Shown: piece after piece, positions 17,256-26,501 of the stretch
How the letters are laid out: the number at the start of each line of letters is the position of its first letter
How positions within the stretch are numbered: the stretch's first letter is position 1
DNA from: Pedobacter polysacchareus
Lineage (GTDB): Bacteria > Bacteroidota > Bacteroidia > Sphingobacteriales > Sphingobacteriaceae
DNA length: 64,000 nucleotides
Assembly: GCF_019802255.1 (NCBI RefSeq)
Contig: NZ_JAHYSS010000004.1
Coordinates: forward strand, 448,621 to 512,620
Direction: 5' to 3'
Position numbers and translations under genes: made by a program
Notes under the pieces: model-generated
Seen by the model: only the letters and a program-made list of their open reading frames with translations
What the model was told of the DNA's origin: nothing
The model's database searches: none

Positions 17256-19169
17256 ATGTCAAAAATTATTGGTATAGACTTAGGAACAACAAACTCTTGC
17301 GTATCCGTAATGGAAGGTAACGAACCTGTAGTTATAGCCAACAGTGAGGGTAAGCGTACTACGCCATCCATTGTTGCTTTTGCAGAGAATGGTGAGCGCA
17401 AGGTAGGTGAGCCGGCAAAACGCCAGGCAATTACAAACCCAACAAAAACAATTTATTCGATCAAACGCTTCATGGGCAGCAGCTTTGCTGAGGTTTCTAA
17501 AGAAGTTGGTCGTGTACCTTATAAAGTAGTTAAGGGTGACAATAATACACCACGTGTAGAAATTGACGACCGTAAATACACTCCACAAGAAATTTCTGCA
17601 ATGATTTTGCAGAAAATGAAAAAAACAGCTGAAGACTTTTTGGGTCATGAGGTAACTGAAGCAGTTATTACTGTTCCTGCTTATTTCAATGATGCTCAAC
17701 GTCAAGCTACTAAAGAAGCTGGTGAAATCGCTGGTTTAACAGTGAAACGTATCATCAATGAGCCAACTGCAGCTGCATTAGCTTACGGTTTGGATAAAGC
17801 ACAAAGAGACATGAAAATCGTTGTGTTTGACTGTGGTGGTGGTACTCATGACGTTTCAGTATTGGAATTAGGTGATGGTGTATTTGAAGTAAAATCAACT
17901 GACGGTGATACTCACTTAGGTGGTGATGACTTTGATCACGTGATCATCGACTGGTTAGCAGCTGAATTCAAAAACGAGTATAGCATGGACTTGAATCAAG
18001 ATCCAATGGCTTTACAACGTTTGAAAGAAGCAGCTGAGAAAGCTAAAATTGAGCTTTCAAGCACTACTTCTACTGAGATTAACTTGCCTTACATCACTGC
18101 TGATGCAACTGGTCCTAAACACTTAGTTAGAAACTTAAGCCGTGCTAAATTTGAGCAATTGGCTGCTGATCTAATCAAACGTACTATTGACCCATGTAAA
18201 TCAGCATTGAAAAATGCAGGTTTGAAAACTAGCGATATCGATGAGATTATCTTAGTTGGTGGTTCAACTCGTATGCCTGCTATCCAGGAAGCAGTTAAAG
18301 CTTTCTTCGGTAAAGAGCCTTCGAAAGGTGTTAACCCAGATGAGGTAGTAGCAATTGGTGCTGCAATCCAAGGTGGTGTATTAACAGGTGAAGTTAAAGA
18401 TGTATTGTTATTAGATGTTACTCCTCTTTCATTAGGTATTGAGACTATGGGTGGTGTAATGACTAAATTAATTGAAGCCAATACTACTATTCCTTCTAAA
18501 AAAGCAGAGACTTTCTCTACAGCAGCTGACAACCAGCCTTCAGTAGAGATCCATATCTTACAAGGAGAGCGTCCAATGGCTGCTCAAAACCGTACGATTG
18601 GTCGTTTCATTTTAGATGGTATTCCACCAGCTCCACGCGGAGTTCCTCAGGTAGAAGTAGCATTTGATATTGATGCAAACGGTATCTTACACGTAAGTGC
18701 AAAAGATAAAGCTACTGGTAAAGAGCAAAAAATCCGTATTGAAGCTTCTTCAGGTTTAACTGATGAAGAAATCAAAAGGATGAAAGAAGAAGCAGAACAA
18801 AATGCAGATGCTGATAGAATCGCTAAAGAAGAAGCGGAAAAAATCAACGGTGCTGATGCTTTAATTTTCTCAACTGAGAAACAATTAAAAGAATTCGGTG
18901 ATAAAATTTCAGCTGATAAAAAAGCGCCAATCGAAGCAGGTCTGCAAAAATTGAAAGATGCGCATGCATCAAGAAATTTCGCTGATATCGATGCAGCTCA
19001 AGCTGAATTACAGAATGCATGGAATGAAGCTTCTGAAGAAATGTACAAAGCAGGACAAGATGGTGCACAACCAGAAGGTAATGCTGGTGCTTCTCAAGAT
19101 GCTCAGCCTGCAGGTGGTGACGACGTTACCGATGTAGACTTCGAAGAAGTAAAAGACGATAAAAAATAA
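17256..19169 (+). CDS. dnaK: Molecular chaperone DnaK (Hsp70)
   Basis: ATP-dependent chaperone of 637 aa. The nucleotide-binding domain shows [12 protein letters not shown] at the N-terminus, [14 protein letters not shown] and [16 protein letters not shown]. The phosphate-2 motif reads [11 protein letters not shown] where most DnaK proteins have GGGTFD. The substrate-binding domain begins near residue 390 ([16 protein letters not shown]), and a Gly/Ala-rich lid tail ends [15 protein letters not shown]. dnaJ and grpE are not adjacent, so it stands alone, followed by a strong terminator. Confidence 0.98.
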   Translation: MSKIIGIDLGTTNSCVSVMEGNEPVVIANSEGKRTTPSIVAFAENGERKVGEPAKRQAITNPTKTIYSIKRFMGSSFAEVSKEVGRVPYKVVKGDNNTPRVEIDDRKYTPQEISAMILQKMKKTAEDFLGHEVTEAVITVPAYFNDAQRQATKEAGEIAGLTVKRIINEPTAAALAYGLDKAQRDMKIVVFDCGGGTHDVSVLELGDGVFEVKSTDGDTHLGGDDFDHVIIDWLAAEFKNEYSMDLNQDPMALQRLKEAAEKAKIELSSTTSTEINLPYITADATGPKHLVRNLSRAKFEQLAADLIKRTIDPCKSALKNAGLKTSDIDEIILVGGSTRMPAIQEAVKAFFGKEPSKGVNPDEVVAIGAAIQGGVLTGEVKDVLLLDVTPLSLGIETMGGVMTKLIEANTTIPSKKAETFSTAADNQPSVEIHILQGERPMAAQNRTIGRFILDGIPPAPRGVPQVEVAFDIDANGILHVSAKDKATGKEQKIRIEASSGLTDEEIKRMKEEAEQNADADRIAKEEAEKINGADALIFSTEKQLKEFGDKISADKKAPIEAGLQKLKDAHASRNFADIDAAQAELQNAWNEASEEMYKAGQDGAQPEGNAGASQDAQPAGGDDVTDVDFEEVKDDKK

Positions 19170-19190
19170 GCTTAAGCTCATTTAAAAATA

Positions 19191-19226
19191 AAAAAGGTGT
19201 TCTGTTCATTCAGAGCACCTTTTTTT
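19191..19226 (+). terminator. Intrinsic terminator after dnaK
   Basis: AAAAAGGTGTTCTG (19191-19204) pairs with CAGAGCACCTTTTT (19211-19224), with one G-U and a 6-nt loop. The T-run continues to 19226. Confidence 0.85.
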
Positions 19227-19287
19227 ATGCAGCAGGGTCTTGGCTTAATCAAGGCTGTTAGAAAGCCTGCGGGGCTTTAAAATCGCT

Positions 19288-19334
19288 TATAAACAAGAAA
19301 GGGATTCATATTGTGAATCCCTTTCTTGTTTATA
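19288..19334 (-). terminator. 21-bp perfect hairpin after the nucleotidyltransferase gene
   Basis: Arms 19288-19308 and 19314-19334 are perfectly complementary (core AAACAAGAAAGGGATTCA) around a 5-nt loop. It lies between the convergent ends of dnaK and the nucleotidyltransferase gene. The T-tract is weak on either strand, so it may act as a terminator or as an mRNA 3'-end stabiliser. Confidence 0.6.
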
Positions 19335-19347
19335 TTATTCAGTTAAC

Positions 19348-20247
19348 TTATTTCCAAAGATTTTCTGGATAAGCACCATCTTTGATCAATTGATCAATGC
19401 TGGCTTGAACGATAGGTTTATCTTCTTTATAAGTTACACCGAACCATTGGCTATCTGTAGGAATTACCTGGAAATCGGCAATTCTGGATTTTACCAGGTA
19501 TTCAGCGACCAATGGAATGAAAAACTCTGATTTAGGGTTCTCTTTATTTTGTACAGCGAAATCTCTGAATAGTTGTTCTGTGATTTGGAATACAGCAGGT
19601 GTAAAGCCCCAGAAGTTCATCGATACGCGTGTATCTGGTGTTAATGGATACTGAGTGTCGCCTTCTTCGAAAACAATCGCGTCACCGTTCTTTAATACCT
19701 TTGTACGTTCTACTACTTCTAATAGGACGCCATTTTCATCCACCTGACAAACACCTCTGGAAACAGATCCGTATTCAGATAATGTTTTACCGATTTCGTA
19801 CCCGATCATAGAGTAGTTGCTGTCGCTCACTTCTGTAGTTAAAAACTTAACCATTTTCTGGTAAGCATCTAAGCCGTAGAAATCATCCGCATTGATCACG
19901 CAGAAAGGCTCATTGATCGCTGTTCTGCCTGAAAGAATTGCATGTGCAGTTCCCCAAGGTTTTGATCTCTCAATATCGATATCTACACCGAATTGTTTAA
20001 TGTCGAAGTTTTGGAAAACGTAGTCGGTCTCGATTTTACCGTTTAACTTTGCTTCGAAAATTTCTTTGAAATCCTTTAGAAACTCTTCTTTAATAATAAA
20101 TACAACCTTACCGAATCCGGCTTTAATGGCATCATAAATAGAATAATCAATAATAGTTTCGTTGTTCGGGCCGAACCCGTCAATTTGTTTCATGCTGCCG
20201 TAGCGACTTGCCATCCCAGCTGCTAAGATTAATAAGGTTGGTTTCAT
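19348..20247 (-). CDS. NTP transferase family nucleotidyltransferase (sugar-1-phosphate type)
   Basis: A 299-residue cytosolic enzyme with the Rossmann-like NTP-transferase domain: LLILAAGMASRYGSMKQID at the N-terminus, a variant of the G-x-G-x-R nucleotide motif, and CVINADDFYGLDAY with the metal-binding Asp. The family transfers a nucleotidyl group to a sugar 1-phosphate, as in glucose-1-phosphate uridylyl- or thymidylyltransferases. The precise substrate cannot be read from the sequence. It is a single gene converging on dnaK. Confidence 0.75.
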   Translation of the reverse strand: MKPTLLILAAGMASRYGSMKQIDGFGPNNETIIDYSIYDAIKAGFGKVVFIIKEEFLKDFKEIFEAKLNGKIETDYVFQNFDIKQFGVDIDIERSKPWGTAHAILSGRTAINEPFCVINADDFYGLDAYQKMVKFLTTEVSDSNYSMIGYEIGKTLSEYGSVSRGVCQVDENGVLLEVVERTKVLKNGDAIVFEEGDTQYPLTPDTRVSMNFWGFTPAVFQITEQLFRDFAVQNKENPKSEFFIPLVAEYLVKSRIADFQVIPTDSQWFGVTYKEDKPIVQASIDQLIKDGAYPENLWK

Positions 20248-20348
20248 GGGACTAAAATAATTAATATGTTTAAATTCAAGGTAAAATAATGGGTGTTTTT
20301 TGCAATTTAAACAGCAATATCCCGAATTATAGGTAGAATACTACAGAT

Positions 20349-21899
20349 TTAAAACCCAAATATTCCTTTTCCGCCAGTATTTCGGGTTTTCTTGCCGGTT
20401 AACATTCCGAACAGGCCCCGTACAATTTCCTTGCCAATCTGTCGGGTGATGGTAGCTCCCATCACTTGTTCCATGATACTCTTTTCTTGTTTCTTACTTT
20501 GGGGAGTAGTAGGTTCAGTTCCAGTGCTTTCCCCATTGAGCTGATCATTCAGTCGTTTGGTTAGTATTTCATAGGCACTTTCCGGATCAATCGTGGTTCC
20601 ATACTTTTTGTTCATTGGGCTGGATTGCACTAATTTATCATACTCTGGTGTACTTAAAGGGCCCATTAATGCTTTAGGAGGAGTGAGCATGGTAGCAGTA
20701 ACTTCTGTAGGAATTCCTTTTTCATTTAAGACCGTGATCAGCGCCTGGCCTGTTCCCAGAGAAGTCAATACCTTATCAATTTTGTAAAAGTTGGACGTAG
20801 GGTAGGTGTTCACTGTTTTCTTTAAGGCATCGGCATCATTTGGAGTAAATACCCTTAAGGCATGCTGAATTCGGTTTCCTAATTGGGAAAGTACGCTTTC
20901 GGGGATGTCTGTGGGCGATTGCGTGCAAAAGAAGACACCTACGCCTTTAGATCTAATCAACCTGATGACAGTTTCAATCTGTTCCAGGAATGCTTTTGAG
21001 GAGTCTTTAAACAGTAAGTGTGCCTCATCTATAAAGAAAACCAGTTTTGGTTTATCCAGATCGCCTACTTCCGGCAGGTTATAAAAAAGTTCGGCCAGTA
21101 AACTGAGTAAGAATGTAGAATATAGCTTCGGCTGATTTTGTACATCTGATATGTTCAAAAGAGAAATTATCCCTTTTCCATCAGTTCTGAGCATTAAATC
21201 TTCAATTTCAAAAGAAGGTTCCCCAAACATAGGACTCAGCCCCTGCTGTTCTATAGTGACGATTTTTCTTAGAATAGTTCCTGAAGTAGAAGAAGAAATA
21301 CTGCCATAATCTGCTTTTATTTCCTCTTTTCCTGGACCATCAGAGAGGTAGGAAATTAGTTTTTTCAGGTCATTCAGATCGATGAGGGGAAGTTTATTAT
21401 CATCTGCATATTTGAAAATCACAGACAATACTCCGGTTTGCGTATCGTTGAGATCTAAGATTTTAGCGAGCAGGGTAGGACCGAACTCCAGGATGGTTGC
21501 CCGCATTTGTGCACCTAATTTCCCGGAAAGCGAATAAGGTTCTATAGGGTAGCCAGTTGGCAGGAAAGGTTTATTCAGCATTTTTGCCCTTTCTTCAATT
21601 TTAGCATTGCTTTCTCCCGCCTGGTATAAGCCGGAAAGGTCGCCTTTAACATCCAGCATAAACACGGGAACCCCGGCGTCTGAAAGCTGTTCTGCCAGTA
21701 ATTGCAGGGTTCTGGTTTTTCCGGTTCCGGTAGCACCTGCCACGAGTCCATGACGGTTCATCATGTGTAAATACAGGTTTACTTCGGCATCTGCCAGCAC
21801 TGCTCCATCCAGTATTCCGGCACCCAGATAAATATAGGCACCTTTAGTTGGGTATGCTGCTTTCACTTTTTCTATAAAGCTTTGGGTTTGATCACTCAT
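20349..21899 (-). CDS. HerA-like ATPase, DUF853 / YjgR family
   Basis: A 516-residue P-loop ATPase of the HerA/FtsK class. Walker A is GATGTGKT (residues 55-62) and Walker B is LVFFIDEAHLLF. The arginine-containing C-terminal region GVFFCTQSPTDIPESVLSQLGNRIQHALR is typical of DUF853. YjgR-like proteins occur in most bacteria, but their physiological role is not settled. No NurA nuclease gene is nearby, so this is not the archaeal-type HerA-NurA pair. It ends about 100 bp before the nucleotidyltransferase start. Confidence 0.85.
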   Translation of the reverse strand: MSDQTQSFIEKVKAAYPTKGAYIYLGAGILDGAVLADAEVNLYLHMMNRHGLVAGATGTGKTRTLQLLAEQLSDAGVPVFMLDVKGDLSGLYQAGESNAKIEERAKMLNKPFLPTGYPIEPYSLSGKLGAQMRATILEFGPTLLAKILDLNDTQTGVLSVIFKYADDNKLPLIDLNDLKKLISYLSDGPGKEEIKADYGSISSSTSGTILRKIVTIEQQGLSPMFGEPSFEIEDLMLRTDGKGIISLLNISDVQNQPKLYSTFLLSLLAELFYNLPEVGDLDKPKLVFFIDEAHLLFKDSSKAFLEQIETVIRLIRSKGVGVFFCTQSPTDIPESVLSQLGNRIQHALRVFTPNDADALKKTVNTYPTSNFYKIDKVLTSLGTGQALITVLNEKGIPTEVTATMLTPPKALMGPLSTPEYDKLVQSSPMNKKYGTTIDPESAYEILTKRLNDQLNGESTGTEPTTPQSKKQEKSIMEQVMGATITRQIGKEIVRGLFGMLTGKKTRNTGGKGIFGF

Positions 21900-21974
21900 A
21901 AGGAAAATTTATAGGTTTATGAGCTGGATAGGCTCAGATACTTTTCTAAAAATAGGAAATTAAAAGCAAAAGAA

Positions 21975-22002
21975 AAGGGTATCTGTTTTAGCAGATACCC
22001 TT
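21975..22002 (-). terminator. Intrinsic terminator of the M42 peptidase gene
   Basis: AAGGGTATCTG (21975-21985) and CAGATACCCTT (21992-22002) form an 11-bp stem with a 6-nt loop. Read on the minus strand it is followed by a T-rich tract (TTTTCTTTT). Confidence 0.8.
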
Positions 22003-22030
22003 CCTATTGGCGTACATGTTGACGCTGAAA

Positions 22031-23143
22031 TTATTTTGTATACCTGAAATCCTGGTCTTTCTCGATGTTCAATAAAGAGTGGTAAATCAAGCTGATCACA
22101 TTGTCGACATCTTCTTTATGGATCATCTCTACCGTAGTGTGCATGTAGCGCAATGGCAGGGAGATTAAAGCAGAAGGAACACCGCCATTAGAATAGGCAA
22201 ATGCATCCGTATCGGTACCTGTAGACCTCGAAGAAGCCTGACGTTGGAATGGGATGTCATTCTTTTCTGCTGTTTTAATCAGTAATTTGTTCAGGTTGGT
22301 TTGTACTGCTGGTGCATAAGAAACTACTGGTCCTTTACCACAAGCTAAATCACCCTGTGTAATTTTATTGATCATCGGTGTGCTGGTGTCATGTGTAACG
22401 TCTGTAACGATGGCTACATGAGGTTTAATTCGGTGAGCGATCATTTCAGCACCGCGTAAGCCGATCTCTTCCTGAACCGAGTTTACGATGTATAACGCGA
22501 AAGGAAGTTTTTGTTTATTTTCTTTTAACAGACGGGCAACTTCGGCAATCATGAAACCACCAGCTCTGTTGTCAAGTGCTCTACCAACGTAATAACGGTC
22601 GTTCAATACCATAAATTCGTCTTCGTAAGTGATCACACAACCCACATGGATACCTAAAGCTTCTACTTCATCTTTAGAAGTACAGCCACAGTCCAGAAAG
22701 ATGTTTTTCAATGCTGGAGCTTCTTCTTTTTCGCCGCTTCTGGTATGAATTGCTGGCCATCCGAATACTGCTTTCACCATTCCTTTATCGGTATGGATGT
22801 TCACTCTTTTTGAGGGAGCGATCTGGTGATCAGAACCACCATTGCGAATCACATAGATCAATCCTTCTGCAGTAATGTAATTTACAAACCAGGAAATCTC
22901 ATCAGCATGCGCTTCAATTACTACTCTATATTCTGCTTTAGGGTTGATTACACCTACAGCTGTTCCATAATTGTCGATGAAACTTTCATCGATATAAGGT
23001 TTCAGGTAGTCCAACCATAACTTCTGACCAGGATATTCAAAGCCAGTTGGCGATGGATTATTGATATATTCTTCAAAAAATTGGAGTGACTTTTTAGTAA
23101 CTACAGAAACGTGTTTCTGTTTATCGTCTTTCTTTTTTGCCAT
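22031..23143 (-). CDS. M42 family metallopeptidase (aminopeptidase / FrvX-like)
   Basis: A 370-residue peptidase of the M42 family, which forms dodecameric tetrahedral aminopeptidases in the cytosol. Metal-binding positions are visible in EAHADEISWFV (His, Asp), GRALDNRAGG (Asp), VQEEIGLRGAEM (Glu pair) and DVTHD (Asp), with a final His in RYMHTTVEM. Full length. It has its own promoter just upstream (23193-23223). Endoglucanase annotations of this family are historical; peptidase activity is far more likely. Confidence 0.85.
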   Translation of the reverse strand: MAKKKDDKQKHVSVVTKKSLQFFEEYINNPSPTGFEYPGQKLWLDYLKPYIDESFIDNYGTAVGVINPKAEYRVVIEAHADEISWFVNYITAEGLIYVIRNGGSDHQIAPSKRVNIHTDKGMVKAVFGWPAIHTRSGEKEEAPALKNIFLDCGCTSKDEVEALGIHVGCVITYEDEFMVLNDRYYVGRALDNRAGGFMIAEVARLLKENKQKLPFALYIVNSVQEEIGLRGAEMIAHRIKPHVAIVTDVTHDTSTPMINKITQGDLACGKGPVVSYAPAVQTNLNKLLIKTAEKNDIPFQRQASSRSTGTDTDAFAYSNGGVPSALISLPLRYMHTTVEMIHKEDVDNVISLIYHSLLNIEKDQDFRYTK

Positions 23144-23192
23144 TTGATGTTTCTTTAAAACGTATAATAAGCTGTATTGTGCTTTACCCGAA

Positions 23193-23223
23193 CAAATATA
23201 TAAACTAGGGCGGAAGCAACAAG
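23193..23223 (-). promoter_or_regulatory. Bacteroidota-type promoter for the M42 peptidase gene
   Basis: On the minus strand, CTTG (23223-23220) and TATATTTG (23200-23193) are 19 bp apart. The -33 element abuts the stop codon of the upstream GNAT gene, so the peptidase is transcribed separately. Confidence 0.7.
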
Positions 23224-23643
23224 TTAATTGTTGAGTTGTAACTGCATGATGACAAATTCTAAGCCCTGTTTGGCGAAGCGTTCATCGGTTTCCAAAAAGC
23301 CAAATTTCGAGTAAAATGGCACAGCTGTAGTCCTGGCATTACACCATAGCATTGTCGCTCCCAAAGGGCGCACATAATCGATCAGGTGCTGGAGTAAAAA
23401 ACTGCCATAACCTTTTCCCTGATATTCGGGAACAGTGGCAAACTTTCTGAACTGATAAACTGTGCCTTCATGAAAGAGAGAAACCACAGACACGAGCTGA
23501 TCGCCAGCAAATAAACCGAAATGTAGGCCATCCCGGTCATTTTCCAGTTTTATGGTGTCGTAAGGCTGGTCTGGATGCATTGCAGTATGTCTGATGCGCC
23601 AGGTAAGATCCGGTCTGATTTGTTCTATATGCGTATTTTCCAT
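23224..23643 (-). CDS. GNAT family N-acetyltransferase
   Basis: A 139-residue acetyltransferase. The acetyl-CoA-binding motif appears as FATVPEYQGKGYGSFLLQHLIDYV (motif A, with Q/R-x-x-G-x-G/A as QGKGYG), followed by GATMLWCNARTTAVPFYSKFGF, the typical motif B. The substrate is unknown. Its start overlaps the stop of the MFS gene by one base, so the two are translationally coupled, third in an operon with the carboxylase gene. Confidence 0.8.
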   Translation of the reverse strand: MENTHIEQIRPDLTWRIRHTAMHPDQPYDTIKLENDRDGLHFGLFAGDQLVSVVSLFHEGTVYQFRKFATVPEYQGKGYGSFLLQHLIDYVRPLGATMLWCNARTTAVPFYSKFGFLETDERFAKQGLEFVIMQLQLNN

Positions 23644-24800
23644 CAGCTTCTAACCTTGTTGAACTTATAGATGCAAATATTGAGCAGGATGATTGCCGTG
23701 GTTCCAAAGCAGAATAGAGGCCATTGCCCTTGGTCCCATAGCCATAATCCAATTGCAGAACCGACAGCAGCACCAACAAAACTAACCGACATGAATACGG
23801 TATTGAGGCGGTTGCGCGCTTCTGGAATCAAGGCATAAATCCGGGTTTGATTGGTCACATGAATCGCTTGCTGGCCGATATCAATTAAAATAATCCCGGT
23901 AATAAATAAGTATAGATGGTTGCCGGTAAAGTAAAAAGCAACGATGCTGATGAGTTGTAAAACCAGGCCGATGAATATGTTTCTGCGTGGATTGTGGCCA
24001 CTGCTTAGTTTACCTACTAAAGGGGCAGCGAGTGCACCAGCAGCTCCGGCTATGCCGAATAAGCCGATTTGCATAGTTTGAAAGTTGAAAGGAGGATTGG
24101 CTAGAAAAAGCACCATCGTAGTCCAGAATGCACTGAGCACTCCGAAAGCCAGGAAATTGATCATAGAAGCTTCCCTTAAAACGGGCTCTGTTTTCACATA
24201 ATGCCACATGGAAGCCATCAATTCCCGGTAAGTTCCTTTAAAAGAAGGCAGACTTAAAGGAAAACGTTTCGCCATCAGCACCATCAATAAGGCACAGATG
24301 CCGGCGGCGATAAAATACATAGTTCTCCACCCCCATAAAAAGCCCACACTACCGCTGATGGACCTGGAAGCCAGAATTCCGATGAGCAAGCCGCTGGTAA
24401 TAATGCCAATCGTTTCCCCGCGTTTTTCGTTGGAGCTTAAATTGGCTGCCATAGGTAAGATCAATTGGGGAACAACAGAACTTGCACCAATCAGCACACT
24501 GGCAATTTGCAGGAGCAAAAAGCTGTGGGACATAGCGGCAAGGAGTAAGGAAGCCACTGCCAGTCCGGTGATGATTAAGATTTGTTTTCGGCGTTCAAAC
24601 ATATCGCCAAGTGGCACCACCAAAAATAAACCCAGGGCATAGCCAGCCTGCGTCAGGTAAGTGATCATACCGGCATGACTTTCCGTTACTTTAAATTCCT
24701 GCGCCACCAGGATCACTAATGGCTGACAATAATAGATGTTCGCGACAATCAGGCCGGTACAAAAGGCCATGAGCATCACATCTGTACGACTCAATTTCAT
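23643..24800 (-). CDS. MFS transporter
   Basis: A 385-residue inner-membrane protein with about 12 hydrophobic segments. The loop 2-3 motif of the major facilitator superfamily is recognisable as PLGDMFERRKQILI, and GWRTMYFIAAG precedes TM6. Drug/H+ antiporter-type families have this layout, but the substrate cannot be deduced. It starts directly at the end of the carboxylase gene and overlaps the GNAT gene, giving a compact three-gene operon. Confidence 0.85.
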   Translation of the reverse strand: MKLSRTDVMLMAFCTGLIVANIYYCQPLVILVAQEFKVTESHAGMITYLTQAGYALGLFLVVPLGDMFERRKQILIITGLAVASLLLAAMSHSFLLLQIASVLIGASSVVPQLILPMAANLSSNEKRGETIGIITSGLLIGILASRSISGSVGFLWGWRTMYFIAAGICALLMVLMAKRFPLSLPSFKGTYRELMASMWHYVKTEPVLREASMINFLAFGVLSAFWTTMVLFLANPPFNFQTMQIGLFGIAGAAGALAAPLVGKLSSGHNPRRNIFIGLVLQLISIVAFYFTGNHLYLFITGIILIDIGQQAIHVTNQTRIYALIPEARNRLNTVFMSVSFVGAAVGSAIGLWLWDQGQWPLFCFGTTAIILLNICIYKFNKVRS

Positions 24801-26342
24801 TTATAGGGGGATATTTCCGTGTTTTCTACGTGGGGCATTGACCACTTTATTTTCTAACATTTTAAATGCTTTGATGAGCTTTATTCTGGTTAGCGCCGGC
24901 TCAATCACTTCATCTACAAAGCCACGTTCTGCAGCGCGATAAGGGTTGGCAAAAGTATCAGAATAGAGCTTTTCTTTTTCCAGCCATTTTTCTTCCGGGT
25001 TTTCTGCAGTAGAGATTTCTTTCTTGAAAATGATCTCTGCAGCTCCTTTAGCACCCATTACGGCGATTTCAGCCGTTGGCCAGGCATAGTTCATATCCGC
25101 ACCAATATGCTTGGAGTTCATCACATCATAGGCACCACCGTAAGCTTTTCTGGTGATCACTGTAATACGGGGAACTGTGGCCTCACTAAAGGCATATAAT
25201 AATTTTGCACCGTTATTGATGATGCCATTCCATTCTTGATCCGTACCAGGAAGGAAGCCTGGAACATCTTCAAATACCAGTAATGGAATATTGAAGCAGT
25301 CGCAAAAGCGAACAAAACGGGCTGCTTTCGTGGAAGCATGGTTGTCTAATACGCCGGCAAGATAGGCTGGTTGATTGGCTACAATGCCGATGCTTCTTCC
25401 TGCCAGACGTGCAAAGCCGACCACTATATTTTCTGCATATTCTCTGTGTACTTCTAAAAAGCTACCTGCATCTGCCACTTCATCAATCACAGTTCTGACA
25501 TCGTAGGGTTGATTTGCATTGACAGGCATCAGACTATTTAAAGCAATGCGTTCCTCATTCGCTGCTTCATAAGGAAGTGCAGCAGGTGTTTCTTCACAAT
25601 TCTGAGGCATATAGCTCAGTAACCTTTTCACATGGTTGATGGCATCCAGTTCATTTGAACAGGCAAAATGTGTGATACCAGATTTTGTAGCATGCGTAGA
25701 TGCACCGCCTAATTCTTCGGAAGTTACCACCTCATGTGTTACTGTTTTTACCACGTTAGGGCCGGTCACAAACATGTAAGAAGTGTTTTCAACCATTAGA
25801 ATAAAGTCGGTGATGGCAGGAGAGTAGACTGCCCCACCAGCACATGGGCCCATAATTGCAGATAACTGTGGGATCACTCCCGATGCCTGTACATTCCTGT
25901 AAAAGATATCGGCATAACCACCCAAGGAAACCACACCTTCCTGAATACGTGCACCACCGCTATCGTTTAAACCGATAACCGGAGCACCATTTTTCATGGC
26001 CATGTCCATAATTTTACAGATCTTTTCGGCATGAGTCTCAGAAAGTGAACCGCCAAAAACGGTGAAGTCCTGTGAAAATACATAGACCAATCGGCCGTTG
26101 ATATTTCCATATCCTGTCACCACACCATCGCCAAGATATATTTCCTTTTCCATACCAAAATCGGTACTTCTATGGGTGACCATCATGCCAATTTCTTCAA
26201 AAGAGTTTTCGTCCATTAAGAAATGAATTCTTTCTCTTGCAGTCAGTTTCCCTTTTTTATGCTGGCTTTCAATTCTTGCTGCTCCACCGCCGGTATGGGC
26301 TTGTTTAACTTTATCCTGAAGTAACTCAATTTTGGTTTTCAT
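24801..26342 (-). CDS. Acyl-CoA carboxylase beta subunit (carboxyltransferase; propionyl-CoA type)
   Basis: A 513-residue carboxyltransferase that transfers CO2 between biotin and an acyl-CoA. It shows [14 protein letters not shown], the N-lobe oxyanion region [21 protein letters not shown] (with its GGARIQ core) and [13 protein letters not shown]. The C-lobe has [15 protein letters not shown] and AYGGAYDVM. Propionyl-CoA carboxylase beta and methylmalonyl-CoA decarboxylase alpha share this layout. No biotin carboxylase or biotin carrier gene is adjacent, so the partners must lie elsewhere. First gene of an operon with an MFS transporter and a GNAT protein. Confidence 0.88.
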   Translation of the reverse strand: MKTKIELLQDKVKQAHTGGGAARIESQHKKGKLTARERIHFLMDENSFEEIGMMVTHRSTDFGMEKEIYLGDGVVTGYGNINGRLVYVFSQDFTVFGGSLSETHAEKICKIMDMAMKNGAPVIGLNDSGGARIQEGVVSLGGYADIFYRNVQASGVIPQLSAIMGPCAGGAVYSPAITDFILMVENTSYMFVTGPNVVKTVTHEVVTSEELGGASTHATKSGITHFACSNELDAINHVKRLLSYMPQNCEETPAALPYEAANEERIALNSLMPVNANQPYDVRTVIDEVADAGSFLEVHREYAENIVVGFARLAGRSIGIVANQPAYLAGVLDNHASTKAARFVRFCDCFNIPLLVFEDVPGFLPGTDQEWNGIINNGAKLLYAFSEATVPRITVITRKAYGGAYDVMNSKHIGADMNYAWPTAEIAVMGAKGAAEIIFKKEISTAENPEEKWLEKEKLYSDTFANPYRAAERGFVDEVIEPALTRIKLIKAFKMLENKVVNAPRRKHGNIPL

Positions 26343-26398
26343 TAGAATATTTTTTGGTTTTTCTTATGGTTGATATCTTTTTGATTTGTCCCTAAACC

Positions 26399-26448
26399 AC
26401 AATCTCAGTTAAATGCAGATTTTAAGGCCATCATTTAACTGAGATTGT
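26399..26448 (-). terminator. 17-bp perfect inverted repeat after the porin gene
   Basis: ACAATCTCAGTTAAATG (26399-26415) pairs exactly with CATTTAACTGAGATTGT (26432-26448) around a 16-nt loop. It lies downstream of the minus-strand porin gene and upstream of the carboxylase gene. No T-run follows, so its role as a terminator is uncertain. Confidence 0.5.
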
Positions 26449-26501
26449 AAGTCTGCTATAATGATTTCGTAAAATAGCAATATTTATTAAATAGCTGGTG
26501 A

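Noticed and set aside
19629..19811. Plus-strand frame inside the nucleotidyltransferase gene
   Set aside because: Antisense shadow without family resemblance.
23537..23779. Minus-strand 80-codon frame across the MFS/GNAT junction
   Set aside because: It overlaps two well-supported genes in a different phase and has no recognisable sequence character.
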